This document shows, in pieces, positions 26,739 through 36,401 of a stretch of DNA of 64,000 nt; position 1 is the first letter of the stretch; each line of letters starts with the position of its first letter. The notes beneath the pieces are model-generated. The model saw only the letters and a program-made list of their open reading frames with translations, had not been told where the DNA came from and did not search any database. The position numbers and the translations under genes are program-made. Source of the stretch: Candidatus Competibacter denitrificans Run_A_D11 (GTDB lineage Bacteria; Pseudomonadota; Gammaproteobacteria; Competibacterales; Competibacteraceae); assembly GCF_001051235.1 (NCBI RefSeq), contig NZ_CBTJ020000020.1:124001-188000 (forward strand). Reading direction: 5' to 3'.

Positions 26739-28301
26739 TTAGCCCTCCAAAACCCAGGTGTCTTTGGTGCCCCCGCCTTGGGAGGAATTCACCACCAGCG
26801 AGCCTTCTTTCAGGGCAACGCGGGTTAAGCCGCCCGCCACGAAGCGGATCGTATCGCCGGAAAGCACAAAAGGCCGCAAGTCGATATGGCGCGGGGCAAT
26901 GCCGCTTTCAACAAAGGTGGGGCAGGCGGAAAGCGCCAATGTCGGTTGGGCGATGTATTTTTCCGGCGCGGCCCTAATCCGTGTGCGGAAGGCGGCGATT
27001 TCCGCTTTCGTCGCCGCCGGGCCGATCAACATGCCGTAGCCGCCCGCGCCATGCACTTCCTTTACCACCAATTCCGCTAAATGCTCCAGGGTATAGGCCA
27101 GGTCGTCGGGCTTGCGCAGCAGATAGGTCGGCACGTTGTTCAGCAAGGGTTCTTCGCCCAGATAAAAGTGAATCATATCGGGAACATAGGGATAGATCGA
27201 TTTGTCATCGGCGACGCCGGTGCCAATGGCGTTGGCGAGGGTGACATTGCCCGCACGATAGACCGACAGCAGGCCAGGCACCCCCAAGACCGAATCAGGC
27301 CGAAAGGCGAGGGGGTCGAGAAAATCATCATCGACCCGGCGATAGATGACATCCACCCGTTGCGGGCCTTGGGTGGTGCGCATGAAAATGTGCTGGTTAG
27401 AGACGAATAAATCCTGACCTTCGACCAGTTCCACTCCCATCTGCTGGGCGAGAAAAGCGTGTTCAAAATAGGCGCTGTTAAAGCTGCCAGGCGTCAGCAC
27501 CACCACCGTGGCATCCGGCGAGTGCTTCGGCGCGACCGTGCGCAGGGTGTCCAGCAACAAATCGGGATAATGCTCCAGCGGCGCCACCCGATGGCGGACG
27601 AATAATTCGGGAAAGAGCCGCATCATCATTTTGCGGTTCTCGATCATGTACGAAACGCCAGACGGCACCCGCAGATTGTCTTCCAGCACATAAAATTCAC
27701 CCGCCCCGGCCCGCACCAAATCGACCCCGGCGATGTGCGCGTAAATGTCATTGGGGACGTTGACCCCGCGCATTTCCTCGCGGTATTGCGTGTTGCCGAG
27801 CACCTGTCGGGCGGGAACCAGCCCCGCTTTTAAAATCGCCTGCTCGTGATAAATGTCGTGCAGGAAGGTATTGAGTGCCTTCACTCGCTGGCGTAATCCG
27901 GTCGCCAGTTTTTGCCATTCCTCTAGGGGAATGATGCGCGGAATCACATCGAACGGGATCAGGCGTTCCGCGCCTGCTTCGTCGCCATAGACGGCGAAGG
28001 TGATGCCGGAGCGGCGAAACAACGCATCGGCTTCCTGGCGCTTGCGCGCCATCCGCTCGCCGGGCGTGTGGTGCAACCACTGCGCATAGTCCTGATAGTG
28101 CGGGCGTATCATCCCATCGCGTCCCGTCATTTCGTCATAGAATGGGGGCGCTTCCTGACGATGGAGGCTTTGTTGCTGGCTGGAGAATGCGCTATCCACG
28201 CCATACGCCGAGCGAGCCGCCTTGAGTTCATCGCGCGGTGTGCTGGCCTGTTGAGCAGATGGGCCGGGGGCTATCGTTTGCTGCTGCTCGAAAGCAACCA
28301 T
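26739..28301 (-). CDS. Circularly permuted type-2 ATP-grasp protein
   Basis: 520 residues. DUF404/DUF407 signature: YRRVDDDFLDPLAFRPDSVL around residue 321 (RRVDDDF) and SSQGGGTKDTWVLEG at the end. The first 55 or so residues are poorly conserved and Gln/Ser/Ala-rich. Proteins of this family are predicted ATP-dependent amidoligases. It precedes the alpha-E gene by three bases. The protein at 21518 is a divergent paralogue fused to its own alpha-E domain; the two share the ligase core but little in between. The start at 28301 follows GGAGAGAG on the coding strand. Confidence 0.9.
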   Translation of the reverse strand: MVAFEQQQTIAPGPSAQQASTPRDELKAARSAYGVDSAFSSQQQSLHRQEAPPFYDEMTGRDGMIRPHYQDYAQWLHHTPGERMARKRQEADALFRRSGITFAVYGDEAGAERLIPFDVIPRIIPLEEWQKLATGLRQRVKALNTFLHDIYHEQAILKAGLVPARQVLGNTQYREEMRGVNVPNDIYAHIAGVDLVRAGAGEFYVLEDNLRVPSGVSYMIENRKMMMRLFPELFVRHRVAPLEHYPDLLLDTLRTVAPKHSPDATVVVLTPGSFNSAYFEHAFLAQQMGVELVEGQDLFVSNQHIFMRTTQGPQRVDVIYRRVDDDFLDPLAFRPDSVLGVPGLLSVYRAGNVTLANAIGTGVADDKSIYPYVPDMIHFYLGEEPLLNNVPTYLLRKPDDLAYTLEHLAELVVKEVHGAGGYGMLIGPAATKAEIAAFRTRIRAAPEKYIAQPTLALSACPTFVESGIAPRHIDLRPFVLSGDTIRFVAGGLTRVALKEGSLVVNSSQGGGTKDTWVLEG

Positions 28302-28506
28302 TGCTCTCTCCTTCCGTGTTTCAAGGGTGTGGCCGTCTTTTAAGCTAAAATTATGCCATATTTAAGTATTTGTTATTTTTAATATTTTTGTGGAATTTGA
28401 TCCAATAGCGTGCGTATTGGGCCGGTGCAATCCCCAAAATGGTGCGTGACCCCATCAGACCAGTGGCCGCGTAAGCCAGCATGACAACCTCTCTTTGGAA
28501 ACGGCT

Positions 28507-29370
28507 ATGACCCTCTCATCCGGTACGCTGTACGTGGTGGCAACGCCCATCGGCAATTTGGAAGACATCACCCTGCGGGCGTTGCGCATCTTGCGCGAGG
28601 TTGACTATATCGCGGCGGAAGATACTCGCCATACCGGCCAGCTTTTACGGCATTTTGAAATTGATAAACCCCTGTTGTCGCTCCATGAGCACAATGAGCG
28701 GAATCGAGTGGCGCAGATTGCGGAGCTGTTAGCGCAGGGTAAAAACGTCGCGCTGGTGTCCGATGCCGGAACCCCGCTAATCAGCGATCCGGGGTTTCCC
28801 CTGGTGCGTGAACTACGCCAGCGCAAATTATCGGTTGTGCCGATTCCGGGGCCGAGCAGCGTGTTAGCTGCCTTGTCGGTGGCCGGGTTGCCGACGGATC
28901 GTTTCGTTTTTGAGGGGTTTTTACCGGCGAAAAGCACGGCCCGGCGTGAACGGCTGCGGGCGTTGGCAGGGGAGCAGCGCACCCTGATCTTTTTCGAGTC
29001 CAGTCATCGGGTGAGTGACTGTTTGGCGGATATGGTCACGGAGATCGGCGGCGAGCGTTTGGCGGTTATCGCCCGCGAATTGACCAAGCGATTTGAAGAC
29101 GTGCATGGCGCGACCTTGGCCGAATTGGCGGGATGGCTCAGCGCCGATCCCAACCGAAACAAGGGCGAATTCGTGGTTTTGGTGCAGGGTGCGCCAAGCG
29201 CAACCGAAGCCGATACGCCGGAGACTCGGCGACTGTTAACGGCATTACTGGCGGAATTGCCAACCAGCCGGGCAGTGGTGGTGGTCGCTAAATTGACCGG
29301 CTTGCCTAAACGGGCGCTTTACGATTTGGCGATCACGCTGAATGGGTCGTTGGCAATGGCTAATGACTGA
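28507..29370 (+). CDS. rsmI: 16S rRNA (cytidine 1402-2'-O)-methyltransferase
   Basis: 287 residues, tetrapyrrole-methylase fold. LYVVATPIGNLEDITLRAL and AEDTRHTGQLL are family signatures, followed by LVSDAGTPLISDPG and VVPIPGPSSVLAAL. RsmI modifies the ribose of C1402 in 16S rRNA. The ATG at 28507 is used; an in-frame ATG four codons earlier is possible. In many gammaproteobacteria rsmI is near yraN and rnpB; here rnpB follows closely while yraN is displaced. Confidence 0.95.
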   Translation: MTLSSGTLYVVATPIGNLEDITLRALRILREVDYIAAEDTRHTGQLLRHFEIDKPLLSLHEHNERNRVAQIAELLAQGKNVALVSDAGTPLISDPGFPLVRELRQRKLSVVPIPGPSSVLAALSVAGLPTDRFVFEGFLPAKSTARRERLRALAGEQRTLIFFESSHRVSDCLADMVTEIGGERLAVIARELTKRFEDVHGATLAELAGWLSADPNRNKGEFVVLVQGAPSATEADTPETRRLLTALLAELPTSRAVVVVAKLTGLPKRALYDLAITLNGSLAMAND

Positions 29371-29413
29371 TGACTACTTGCCAATTGTTAGCTTGACATG
29401 GACACTACGCGCG

Positions 29414-29758
29414 GGAACCGGCTGGACGGTCGCTGTATCGCTTGCGGTATGGAGGAAAGTCCGGGCTCCACAGGACAGAGCGCCAGGTAACGCCTGGGCG
29501 GCGTAAGCCGACGGAAAGTGCCACAGAAAACACACCGCCTAAGTTCGCAAGAACCGGCAAGGGTGAAAAGGTGCGGTAAGAGCGCACCGCGCGACTGGCA
29601 ACAGCCGTGGCAGGGTAAACCCCGCTCGGAGCAAGACCAAATAGGGGGGCATATCGCGTGGTCCGCGCGGCTCCCGGGTAGGTCGCTACAGGCGCTTGGC
29701 GACAAGCGTCGCAGAGGAATGACCGTCCTCGACAGAACCCGGCTTATAGGCCGGTTCC
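29414..29758 (+). ncRNA. rnpB: RNase P RNA (M1 RNA), bacterial type A
   Basis: The region contains the universally conserved rnpB blocks GAGGAAAGTCCGGGCTCC at about 29452 and the terminal GACAGAACCCGGCTTATAG. P1 is formed by GGAACCGGC at 29414-29422 and GCCGGTTCC at 29750-29758, giving a transcript of about 345 nt. The RNA is the catalytic subunit that trims tRNA 5' ends. A run of T residues follows P1 at once, so P1 and the T-run can serve as terminator. Ends are estimated from the helix. Confidence 0.96.
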
Positions 29759-29765
29759 TTTTTTT
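29759..29765 (+). terminator. T-tract terminator of rnpB
   Basis: Seven T residues follow directly after the 3' strand of the P1 helix and the CCGGCTTATAGGCCGG hairpin, the standard rho-independent end for rnpB. Confidence 0.75.
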
Positions 29766-29959
29766 CTCTCCCCCCAAAATAGCGCGTTCAATAGATTGGT
29801 ATTTGTCGCTCCAGCCTGAATTTAGCTGCTTTTTTAGGCGCTATTTGCCCCACCAATTCTTTGAAATTCGGTTGTCTGAACCAGACTACATTTTTTCATA
29901 ATTTTTTAACAATATGTTCTTAAAAAGAATTTTATAAATTCTCTTTTTAGAAGCATTCC

Positions 29960-29989
29960 TTGACATCCACAGTCTGGCGTCCCTATAGT
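29960..29989 (+). promoter_or_regulatory. Sigma70-type promoter of the dcw cluster
   Basis: A perfect -35 TTGACA at 29960-29965 and -10 TATAGT at 29984-29989 are separated by 18 bases. The start point would be about 29996, inside the repeats described next. It is the only strong promoter seen before mraZ and probably drives the mra/mur/fts operon. Confidence 0.75.
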
Positions 29990-29990
29990 T

Positions 29991-30030
29991 AGTGGCGAAA
30001 AGTGGCGAAAAGTGGGAAAAAGTGGGATAT
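29991..30030 (+). promoter_or_regulatory. MraZ-type operator: four 10-bp direct repeats
   Basis: AGTGGCGAAA, AGTGGCGAAA, AGTGGGAAAA and AGTGGGATAT follow without gaps. MraZ is known in E. coli and other bacteria to bind TGGGN repeats spaced by 5 bp in its own promoter; here TGGC/TGGG boxes recur every 10 bp directly downstream of the -10 box. Binding there would block initiation and give autorepression of the whole cluster. Confidence 0.8.
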
Positions 30031-30064
30031 AAGATCGGCTGGTCGTCTCGTAAGGAAGTGATTA

Positions 30065-30514
30065 GTGTTTCGAGGCATTCATCGCATCGCGTTGGATGGC
30101 AAGGGTCGATTATCAGTGCCGGCCGCCTATCGCCAGCGTTTATTGGATACTGTCGGGGGTCAACTCGTGCTGACAGTTGATCGGGATGGCTGCCTTCTAT
30201 TGTATCCCGTGGATGTGTGGGAAGGGATTGAGCGCAAATTAATCGAACTCTCCAGCCTCAATAAACGCGCCCGTGCTTTAAAGCGTTTGATGATAGGACA
30301 TGCCGAGGAGTGCCAGCTCGATACAGCCGGCCGTATTTTAGTGCCGGGGCCATTGCGGGACTTTGCCAATCTGGAAAAGCAAATCGTGCTGGTCGGGCAG
30401 GGGAACAAATTTGAGATCTGGAGTGAGCAGGCTTGGCAAGCGTGGTGCGAGGCTGAACTGGCCAACGAGAGCGATGATGAAACCACTCCCGATTTGGCGG
30501 TGCTGGCATTTTGA
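30065..30514 (+). CDS. mraZ: Transcriptional regulator MraZ
   Basis: 149 residues with two SpoVT/AbrB-like halves: [18 protein letters not shown] near the start and [18 protein letters not shown] near residue 80. It is the DNA-binding repressor of the division and cell-wall cluster. The start is a GTG at 30065 with AAGGA eight bases upstream. It is the first gene of the operon, and its stop overlaps the TTG start of rsmH. Expected targets are the four repeats just upstream. Confidence 0.96.
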   Translation: MFRGIHRIALDGKGRLSVPAAYRQRLLDTVGGQLVLTVDRDGCLLLYPVDVWEGIERKLIELSSLNKRARALKRLMIGHAEECQLDTAGRILVPGPLRDFANLEKQIVLVGQGNKFEIWSEQAWQAWCEAELANESDDETTPDLAVLAF

Positions 30515-31449
30515 ATGCCCTGATTCCGTCGCTCCATCGACCCGTTTTGCTGGCGGAGGCATTGGCCGGGCTGGCCATTCGGCCTGATGGGCATTACATC
30601 GATGCCACCTTTGGTCGGGGGGGACACGCGGCGGCCATATTGGCGCTGTTGGGGCCGACCGGTTCATTACTGGCCTTGGATCGCGATCCCAGTGCGGGGG
30701 AATGGGCAAAAGAAAAATTTACAGGTGACAACCGGTTTCAGTTTATCCAGGCCTGTTTTAGCCGATTGGCCGAGGTTGTTACCAAACGAGATTTGTTAGG
30801 CCGGATTGATGGGGTTTTACTCGATTTGGGAGTTTCATCGCCGCAGTTGGATGATCCGGCGCGCGGGTTCAGCTTCAGTCGGGATGGCGCGCTGGATATG
30901 CGGATGGACCCCACCAGCGGTCAGAGCGCAGCGGACTGGGTGAATCAAGCGGATGAGGCGGAGATTGCGCGGGTACTGATGGAGTTTGGCGAAGAACGGT
31001 TTCATCGTCGGATTGCGCGGATTCTCGTCGCTGCTCGCCAGCAAACGCCGATTGTCAGCACAGCGCAACTTGCGCAGATCGTGGCCGGTGCGGTGCCGAC
31101 TCGCGAACCCGGCAAACATCCCGCTACACGGGTGTTCCAGGCTATTCGGATCGCAGTTAACGAGGAACTGGACGAGCTGAGTGAAGCCTTACCGCAAGTT
31201 GTCCGAGTGTTGGGTTCCAGAGGGCGGTTGGTCGCTATTAGCTTTCACTCGCTGGAGGATCGGATGGTCAAGCGCTTTATGCGAGAGCAGGCACGCGGGC
31301 GGGAGTTGCCACTGGATTTGCCAGTTCGCGGTGTGCCGGAAGGCATTAGCTTACGAGTGATTGGCCGGGCAGTGCGTCCTCACGAGGCGGAGATTGCGAC
31401 GAATCCGCGTGCGCGTAGCGCGGTCTTGCGGGTGGCGGAAAAAGTTTAA
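30511..31449 (+). CDS. rsmH: 16S rRNA (cytosine 1402-N4)-methyltransferase
   Basis: 312 residues. SAM-binding motif [16 protein letters not shown] and [20 protein letters not shown] are diagnostic. It methylates N4 of C1402 in 16S rRNA, the same nucleotide whose ribose is modified by RsmI encoded 2 kb upstream. No ATG fits: the start is a TTG at 30511 overlapping the mraZ stop (TTGA). The stop TAA shares a base with the ftsL ATG. Confidence 0.95.
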   Translation: MNALIPSLHRPVLLAEALAGLAIRPDGHYIDATFGRGGHAAAILALLGPTGSLLALDRDPSAGEWAKEKFTGDNRFQFIQACFSRLAEVVTKRDLLGRIDGVLLDLGVSSPQLDDPARGFSFSRDGALDMRMDPTSGQSAADWVNQADEAEIARVLMEFGEERFHRRIARILVAARQQTPIVSTAQLAQIVAGAVPTREPGKHPATRVFQAIRIAVNEELDELSEALPQVVRVLGSRGRLVAISFHSLEDRMVKRFMREQARGRELPLDLPVRGVPEGISLRVIGRAVRPHEAEIATNPRARSAVLRVAEKV

Positions 31450-31724
31450 TGAAGAAAGAGGTGGTGCTGGTCGCCTTGCTAGCTGTTGCCGTATTGGCTT
31501 CAGGAATCGGCGTGGTTTACACGCGACACATCAACCGTCAGTTGTTTATCCAATTACAAAAATTGCATGTTGAGCGGGATAATCTGGAAGTCGAGAGGGA
31601 GTTACTGCAACTGGAGCAAAGTACGCTGGTTACCGATGCAGCTGTAGAAGATATCGCGCGAAGGCGCCTCAATATGCTGACGCCCGATCCTGGCGAGGTT
31701 TTTTATATTACCCCCCATGAATAA
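31449..31724 (+). CDS. ftsL: Cell division protein FtsL
   Basis: 91 residues. A short cytoplasmic stretch, one membrane helix (about 5-23) and a periplasmic coiled coil (LQKLHVERDNLEVERELLQL) give the usual FtsL topology. It forms a complex with FtsB and FtsQ that activates septal peptidoglycan synthesis by FtsW-FtsI. Identity rests on position between rsmH and ftsI plus topology. It overlaps ftsI by eight bases. Confidence 0.93.
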   Translation: MKKEVVLVALLAVAVLASGIGVVYTRHINRQLFIQLQKLHVERDNLEVERELLQLEQSTLVTDAAVEDIARRRLNMLTPDPGEVFYITPHE

Positions 31725-33483
31725 ATCGTTTACCCGAAAACCCCGATGGCGTGCGCTGGCGCGCCAAGCCCTGAAGACATTCCCGGTTGTGAGCCGCCGG
31801 GTTTTAGTGCTGTGGTTGGTGTTCGCAATGGCGGGAAGCATGGTGGCCCGCGCTACCTATCTGCAACTGGTTCACAACGATTTCTTGCAGGAACAGGGCA
31901 ACGAACGCTTTTTGCGCGTGGTCGAGGTGCCGGCGCATCGAGGGATGATTTTGGACCGCAACGGGGAACCGCTGGCCGTAAGTTCGCCGGTTGATTCGAT
32001 TTGGGCCGAGCCTAGCGAGCTTTTGCGACAGCGAGAGCGTTGGCCCAGTCTGGCGGCGGCGCTTAAGTTGCCGCTTAGCGAGCTGGAGGAAAAGCTGGCG
32101 GGTCGTGACGACAGCAAGTTCGCCTATCTGCGTCGCCATCTGGCGCCCAATTTGGCGCAGCAAGTTCTGAAACTGAAAATCCCCGGCGTCCACGCGAAGC
32201 GGGAGTATCGGCGTTACTACCCCGACGCAGAAGTCACCTCCCATTTGCTGGGATTCACCGATATTGATGACGCGGGTCAGGAAGGTCTCGAAAAGGCGTT
32301 TGACCCGCAGTTAAAGGGTATTCCCGGCCGTAAGCGGGTTATCCAAGATCGCATGGCTCGCATTGTCGAGGATGTGGAAAACGTCCAGGCGCCGCAGCCT
32401 GGCAAGCCAGTTGTCCTCAGTATTGATCGCCGATTGCAATATCTGGCCTATCGGGCGCTCAAGACCGCCGTGGCTGAAAATAAGGCCAGTGCCGGGGCCG
32501 CCGTGATTGTGGATGCGCGTACTGGAGAAGTGCTGGCGATGGTGAGTCAGCCTGCCGGCAATCCCAATAACCGCGCCGAGCTGCACAGTGAACTGCTGCG
32601 CAATCGAGCTATAACGGATGTCTACGAGCCGGGTTCGACCGTCAAACCCTTTACCGCTGCTCTTGGGCTGGAAAGCGGCAAATGGTCTCCAGGTACGCGG
32701 GTCAGTACCAGCCCGATGATGATTGGGCGCTATTCCGTGCGTGATACCCACAACTATGGCGTGCTTGATGTCACGCGCATTATTAGCAAATCCAGCAATG
32801 TTGGCGTCAGCAAGATCGCCTTATCCATGCCGGCGCAAAAGTTATGGCAGCTCTACCAAGATCTTGGTTTCGGATCGCAGACCAAGGCGGCGGCGTGGGA
32901 TGGTGAGCAGTCTGGCGTGCTCCGCCATTTCAGCAAATGGGGAGAGATCGGCCATGCCACACATTCGTTCGGCTACGGTTTTTCGGTCACGATCCTGCAA
33001 TTGGCGGAAGCCTATACGGTGCTGGCGGCTGATGGGATGCGCCGACCATTGACGTTGCGCAAGCGTGAGGGACCGCTTGGTCCTGATGAACAGGAACGTG
33101 TATTGAACGCTTCCGCCGTGCGCCAGGTACGGGCCATGATGGAACAAGTCATCAGCGAACGGGGCACCGGATTAAAAGCCGATGTACCAGGATACCGGGT
33201 CGCCGGTAAGACCGGCACGGCGCGCAAAATCTCCGGTGGGCGTTATATCAGCAATCGCCATGTTGCCCTCTTCGCCGGCCTGGTGCCGGCCAGTGATCCC
33301 CGGCTGGTGATGACCGTGCTGATTGATGATCCGAAGGGTGGCGCTTATTACGGCGGTACGGTGGCGGCGCCGGTCTTTAGCAAGACCATGGGAGCGGTCT
33401 TGCGGATCATGAACATCACGCCAGACGATATGCCCTCCATGAAAATTGCCGGGACCGTTCAGCCGGTTGGTGCCTTACCTTGA
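31717..33483 (+). CDS. ftsI: Septal peptidoglycan transpeptidase FtsI (PBP3)
   Basis: 588 residues. One N-terminal membrane helix (about 27-47), a pedestal domain, and the penicillin-binding transpeptidase domain: active Ser307 and Lys310 in GSTVKPF, S359-S360-N361, and K498-T499-G500 in AGKTGTARK. It crosslinks septal peptidoglycan with FtsW. The start overlaps ftsL, and its stop overlaps the TTG start of murE. Confidence 0.97.
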   Translation: MNKSFTRKPRWRALARQALKTFPVVSRRVLVLWLVFAMAGSMVARATYLQLVHNDFLQEQGNERFLRVVEVPAHRGMILDRNGEPLAVSSPVDSIWAEPSELLRQRERWPSLAAALKLPLSELEEKLAGRDDSKFAYLRRHLAPNLAQQVLKLKIPGVHAKREYRRYYPDAEVTSHLLGFTDIDDAGQEGLEKAFDPQLKGIPGRKRVIQDRMARIVEDVENVQAPQPGKPVVLSIDRRLQYLAYRALKTAVAENKASAGAAVIVDARTGEVLAMVSQPAGNPNNRAELHSELLRNRAITDVYEPGSTVKPFTAALGLESGKWSPGTRVSTSPMMIGRYSVRDTHNYGVLDVTRIISKSSNVGVSKIALSMPAQKLWQLYQDLGFGSQTKAAAWDGEQSGVLRHFSKWGEIGHATHSFGYGFSVTILQLAEAYTVLAADGMRRPLTLRKREGPLGPDEQERVLNASAVRQVRAMMEQVISERGTGLKADVPGYRVAGKTGTARKISGGRYISNRHVALFAGLVPASDPRLVMTVLIDDPKGGAYYGGTVAAPVFSKTMGAVLRIMNITPDDMPSMKIAGTVQPVGALP

Positions 33484-35006
33484 GGGCGACTCTCGCTACC
33501 CCCACCTTGGGCCAGCTATTGGCGGGTTACACCCCGATATCCGCTGCGTGGGCCGCTGAACCGATCACCGGCCTGGCGACCGACAGTCGCGTGATCCGGC
33601 CGGGCGAGGTGTTCTTCGCGCTGCGCGGTGAGAAGCACCATGGCCTGAAATTTTTCGACGCTGTTCAGGCGGCGGGTGCTGCGGCGGTCGTCTGGGAACC
33701 GCCCTACGACAATTCGGTAACAATCAGCGGACAAGAGATCCCCTTAGTGGCGGTGCCGCAACTGCGCCAGAAATTGGGGCCGATCAGTGCCCGCTATTGG
33801 GGCGAGCCTTCACGACACTTACGGGTGGTGGGGATCACTGGGACTGATGGCAAGACCTCTTGTGCCCATTTCATCGCTCAGGCGCTCAGCGATAACGATT
33901 CGGCAGCCTGCGGTATTCTGGGTACGTTAGGCATCGGTAGCTACGGCCGAGTCCAGCCCTCAGTACACACCACGCCGGACCCGTTGGCGGTGCAGAGTTG
34001 GTTGGCTGGGTTGCGCGCCGCCGACCGGCGCTGTGCGGCGATGGAAGTTTCCTCCCATGCCCTAGAGCAAGGCCGGGTGAATGGGATTGAATTCGCGGTG
34101 GCGGTGTTGACCAATCTTACCCGTGACCATTTGGATTATCACGGCAGCTTGGAGGCCTACGCAGCAGCCAAGCGCCGCTTGTTCCTGGAGCACCGGCCAC
34201 ACTGGAGCATCCTGAATCTGGATGATGCTTTCGGCAGGCAATTGACGGTTGATTTGCACCCTTCGGCTCACAAGGTCGGTTACGGGTTCAACGCACGGCC
34301 GGATGAACTAACCCATTTCGTGGGCTGTGACTCCTTGGTGCTGACGCCTGCCGGTTTGCGAATGCAGGTACGATCTTCCTGGGGAGACGGTGAGTTACAG
34401 GTTGGTTTACTGGGGCGATTCAATGCCCACAACCTATTGGCGACCCTGGCGACCTTGTTGGTTCTGGATATGCCGTTCGCCGAGGCCATGGAGCGGGTGG
34501 CACGAACCGCGACCGTCCCTGGCCGAATGGAACGGTGGGGTGGGGTAGGGGGACAGCCGTTGGTGGTGGTGGATTATGCCCATACCCCACATGCGCTCGA
34601 ACAGGTATTGAGCACCCTGCGAGAGCACGGTGGCCGACGGCTGTGGTGCCTATTTGGCTGCGGAGGCGACCGCGATCCCGGCAAGCGCCCGCTGATGGGT
34701 GCGGTGGCCGAGCGCTTGGCGGCGCGAGTGATCGTGACCGATGACAACCCGCGCACCGAAGATCCTGACCGCATCGTCAGCGATATCCTGGCCGGTCTCC
34801 ATAATCCCGACAATGCCCTCGTCATTCGTGACCGGCGCGCTGCTATCGAGCGTGCGCTAACGGATGCAGACGCCGACGATATCGTGTTGGTGGCCGGTAA
34901 AGGTCATGAGGATTATCAAATAATCGGTACTGAACGGTTACCGTTCAGTGATCGGATGATCGTGCGTCAGTGCTTGGCGTCCGATCATCAGGATGAGGCC
35001 GCGTGA
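33480..35006 (+). CDS. murE: UDP-MurNAc-L-Ala-D-Glu:meso-diaminopimelate ligase
   Basis: 508 residues. ATP loop GITGTDGKTSCA; the DDNPRTEDP segment carries the DNPR motif that selects meso-diaminopimelate rather than lysine, indicating Gram-negative type peptidoglycan. The start is a TTG at 33480 overlapping the ftsI stop (TTGA); no ATG lies nearby. The murF start follows its stop without a gap. Confidence 0.96.
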   Translation: MRATLATPTLGQLLAGYTPISAAWAAEPITGLATDSRVIRPGEVFFALRGEKHHGLKFFDAVQAAGAAAVVWEPPYDNSVTISGQEIPLVAVPQLRQKLGPISARYWGEPSRHLRVVGITGTDGKTSCAHFIAQALSDNDSAACGILGTLGIGSYGRVQPSVHTTPDPLAVQSWLAGLRAADRRCAAMEVSSHALEQGRVNGIEFAVAVLTNLTRDHLDYHGSLEAYAAAKRRLFLEHRPHWSILNLDDAFGRQLTVDLHPSAHKVGYGFNARPDELTHFVGCDSLVLTPAGLRMQVRSSWGDGELQVGLLGRFNAHNLLATLATLLVLDMPFAEAMERVARTATVPGRMERWGGVGGQPLVVVDYAHTPHALEQVLSTLREHGGRRLWCLFGCGGDRDPGKRPLMGAVAERLAARVIVTDDNPRTEDPDRIVSDILAGLHNPDNALVIRDRRAAIERALTDADADDIVLVAGKGHEDYQIIGTERLPFSDRMIVRQCLASDHQDEAA

Positions 35007-36401
35007 ATGGTTGATGTATTTTTTTCACCCATGAGTTTGCTGGAAGCCACTCGCTTGCTGAAAGGCGAGCTTTTCGGTGCCGATGCGACATTCAGCGAGG
35101 TCAGCACCGACAGTCGGCGCTTACCGGAAGGCGCTTTGTTCGTGGCTTTGTCCGGTCCGAATTTCGACGGCCATGACTTTATCGCAGCCGCCAGAGCGCA
35201 CGGCGCGTGCGCCGCATTGGTCAGCCGACGGGTGGACGATCCGCTCCCGCAAGTGCGGGTAGCCGACACACTGCTGGCATTGGGGCAGTTGGGAGCGGCG
35301 TGGCGCGAGCATTTTACCGGTCCTTTAATCGGCTTGACCGGCAGCAACGGCAAAACCACCGTCAAGGAAATGATCGCCGCGATCTTGCGGGTGCGAGGCC
35401 CGACGTTGGCAACCGAGGGTAATCTCAATAACGACATCGGCGTGCCTTTGACGTTGTTGAAGCTGCGTCGGGAACATGCCTACGCAGTGATTGAGATGGG
35501 CGCCAATCATCCGTGTGAAATCGCCTATCTGACCGGTCTGGCGCAGCCTGATGTGGCGCTCATCAATAACGCTGGCCCCTGTCATCTGGAAGGTTTCGGC
35601 GATGTGACCGGGGTGGCGCGCGGCAAGGGCGAGATTTTTCAGGGACTTTCTGTGAATGGGGTGGCGGTCATCAATCGCGATGATCCGCACGCCGATTATT
35701 GGAATAGTTTGAATCCACAGCGGCGGATCATCGATTTCGGGCTGGAGCAACCCGCGACCGTCAGCGGCCAACTGCTTGATGCCCCCAACAATCATTTCCG
35801 GCTGGGGATTGGTGCTGAAAGCGTCGAGATTCGCTTGCCATTGCTCGGTCGCCACAACGTCCGTAATGCGCTGGCGGCGGCGGCGGCAACCACAGCAGTC
35901 GGCGCGACGCTGGAGGACATACGCCAGGGCCTTGAAAGCTTGCAAGTGGTCGGTGGTCGGTTACAGCGGCTACGCGGTCGCCATGGTGGAACGGTGATCC
36001 ACGATGCGTACAACGCCAATCCGGCTTCTCTCGCTGCGGCATTACAGGCTGTGGGAGTCGAACCAGGGCGCAAGTGGCTGGTGTTGGGCGACATGTGGGA
36101 GCTGGGTCCAGCAGCGGATGATCTGCACGCTGGCTCCGGCCGGGATGCTCGATCCGCCGGATTCGAGCGCCTGTATGGACTTGGCGAGCATAGCCAGGCG
36201 GCAGTAACCGCCTTTGCGACGGGTGGTCGGCATTTCATGGCGCTGGAACCATTGCTTGCCGCATTGGCAAACGATCTCAACGAAGGTGGCGAGCCGCCGG
36301 TGGTGCTGGTTAAAGGCTCGCGTGGTATGCGGATGGAGCGCGTGGTGACGGACTTGGTGGGTCCTGGCGAACCGACAATGAATCCAGGGGAGCACGGCTG
36401 A
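35007..36401 (+). CDS. murF: UDP-MurNAc-tripeptide:D-Ala-D-Ala ligase
   Basis: 464 residues. The N-terminal UDP-binding domain precedes the ATP loop [14 protein letters not shown]; the centre has [20 protein letters not shown] and the C-terminal domain [13 protein letters not shown]. It adds the D-Ala-D-Ala dipeptide, completing the cytoplasmic muropeptide. It begins immediately after the murE stop and its own stop shares one base with the mraY start. Confidence 0.96.
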   Translation: MVDVFFSPMSLLEATRLLKGELFGADATFSEVSTDSRRLPEGALFVALSGPNFDGHDFIAAARAHGACAALVSRRVDDPLPQVRVADTLLALGQLGAAWREHFTGPLIGLTGSNGKTTVKEMIAAILRVRGPTLATEGNLNNDIGVPLTLLKLRREHAYAVIEMGANHPCEIAYLTGLAQPDVALINNAGPCHLEGFGDVTGVARGKGEIFQGLSVNGVAVINRDDPHADYWNSLNPQRRIIDFGLEQPATVSGQLLDAPNNHFRLGIGAESVEIRLPLLGRHNVRNALAAAAATTAVGATLEDIRQGLESLQVVGGRLQRLRGRHGGTVIHDAYNANPASLAAALQAVGVEPGRKWLVLGDMWELGPAADDLHAGSGRDARSAGFERLYGLGEHSQAAVTAFATGGRHFMALEPLLAALANDLNEGGEPPVVLVKGSRGMRMERVVTDLVGPGEPTMNPGEHG

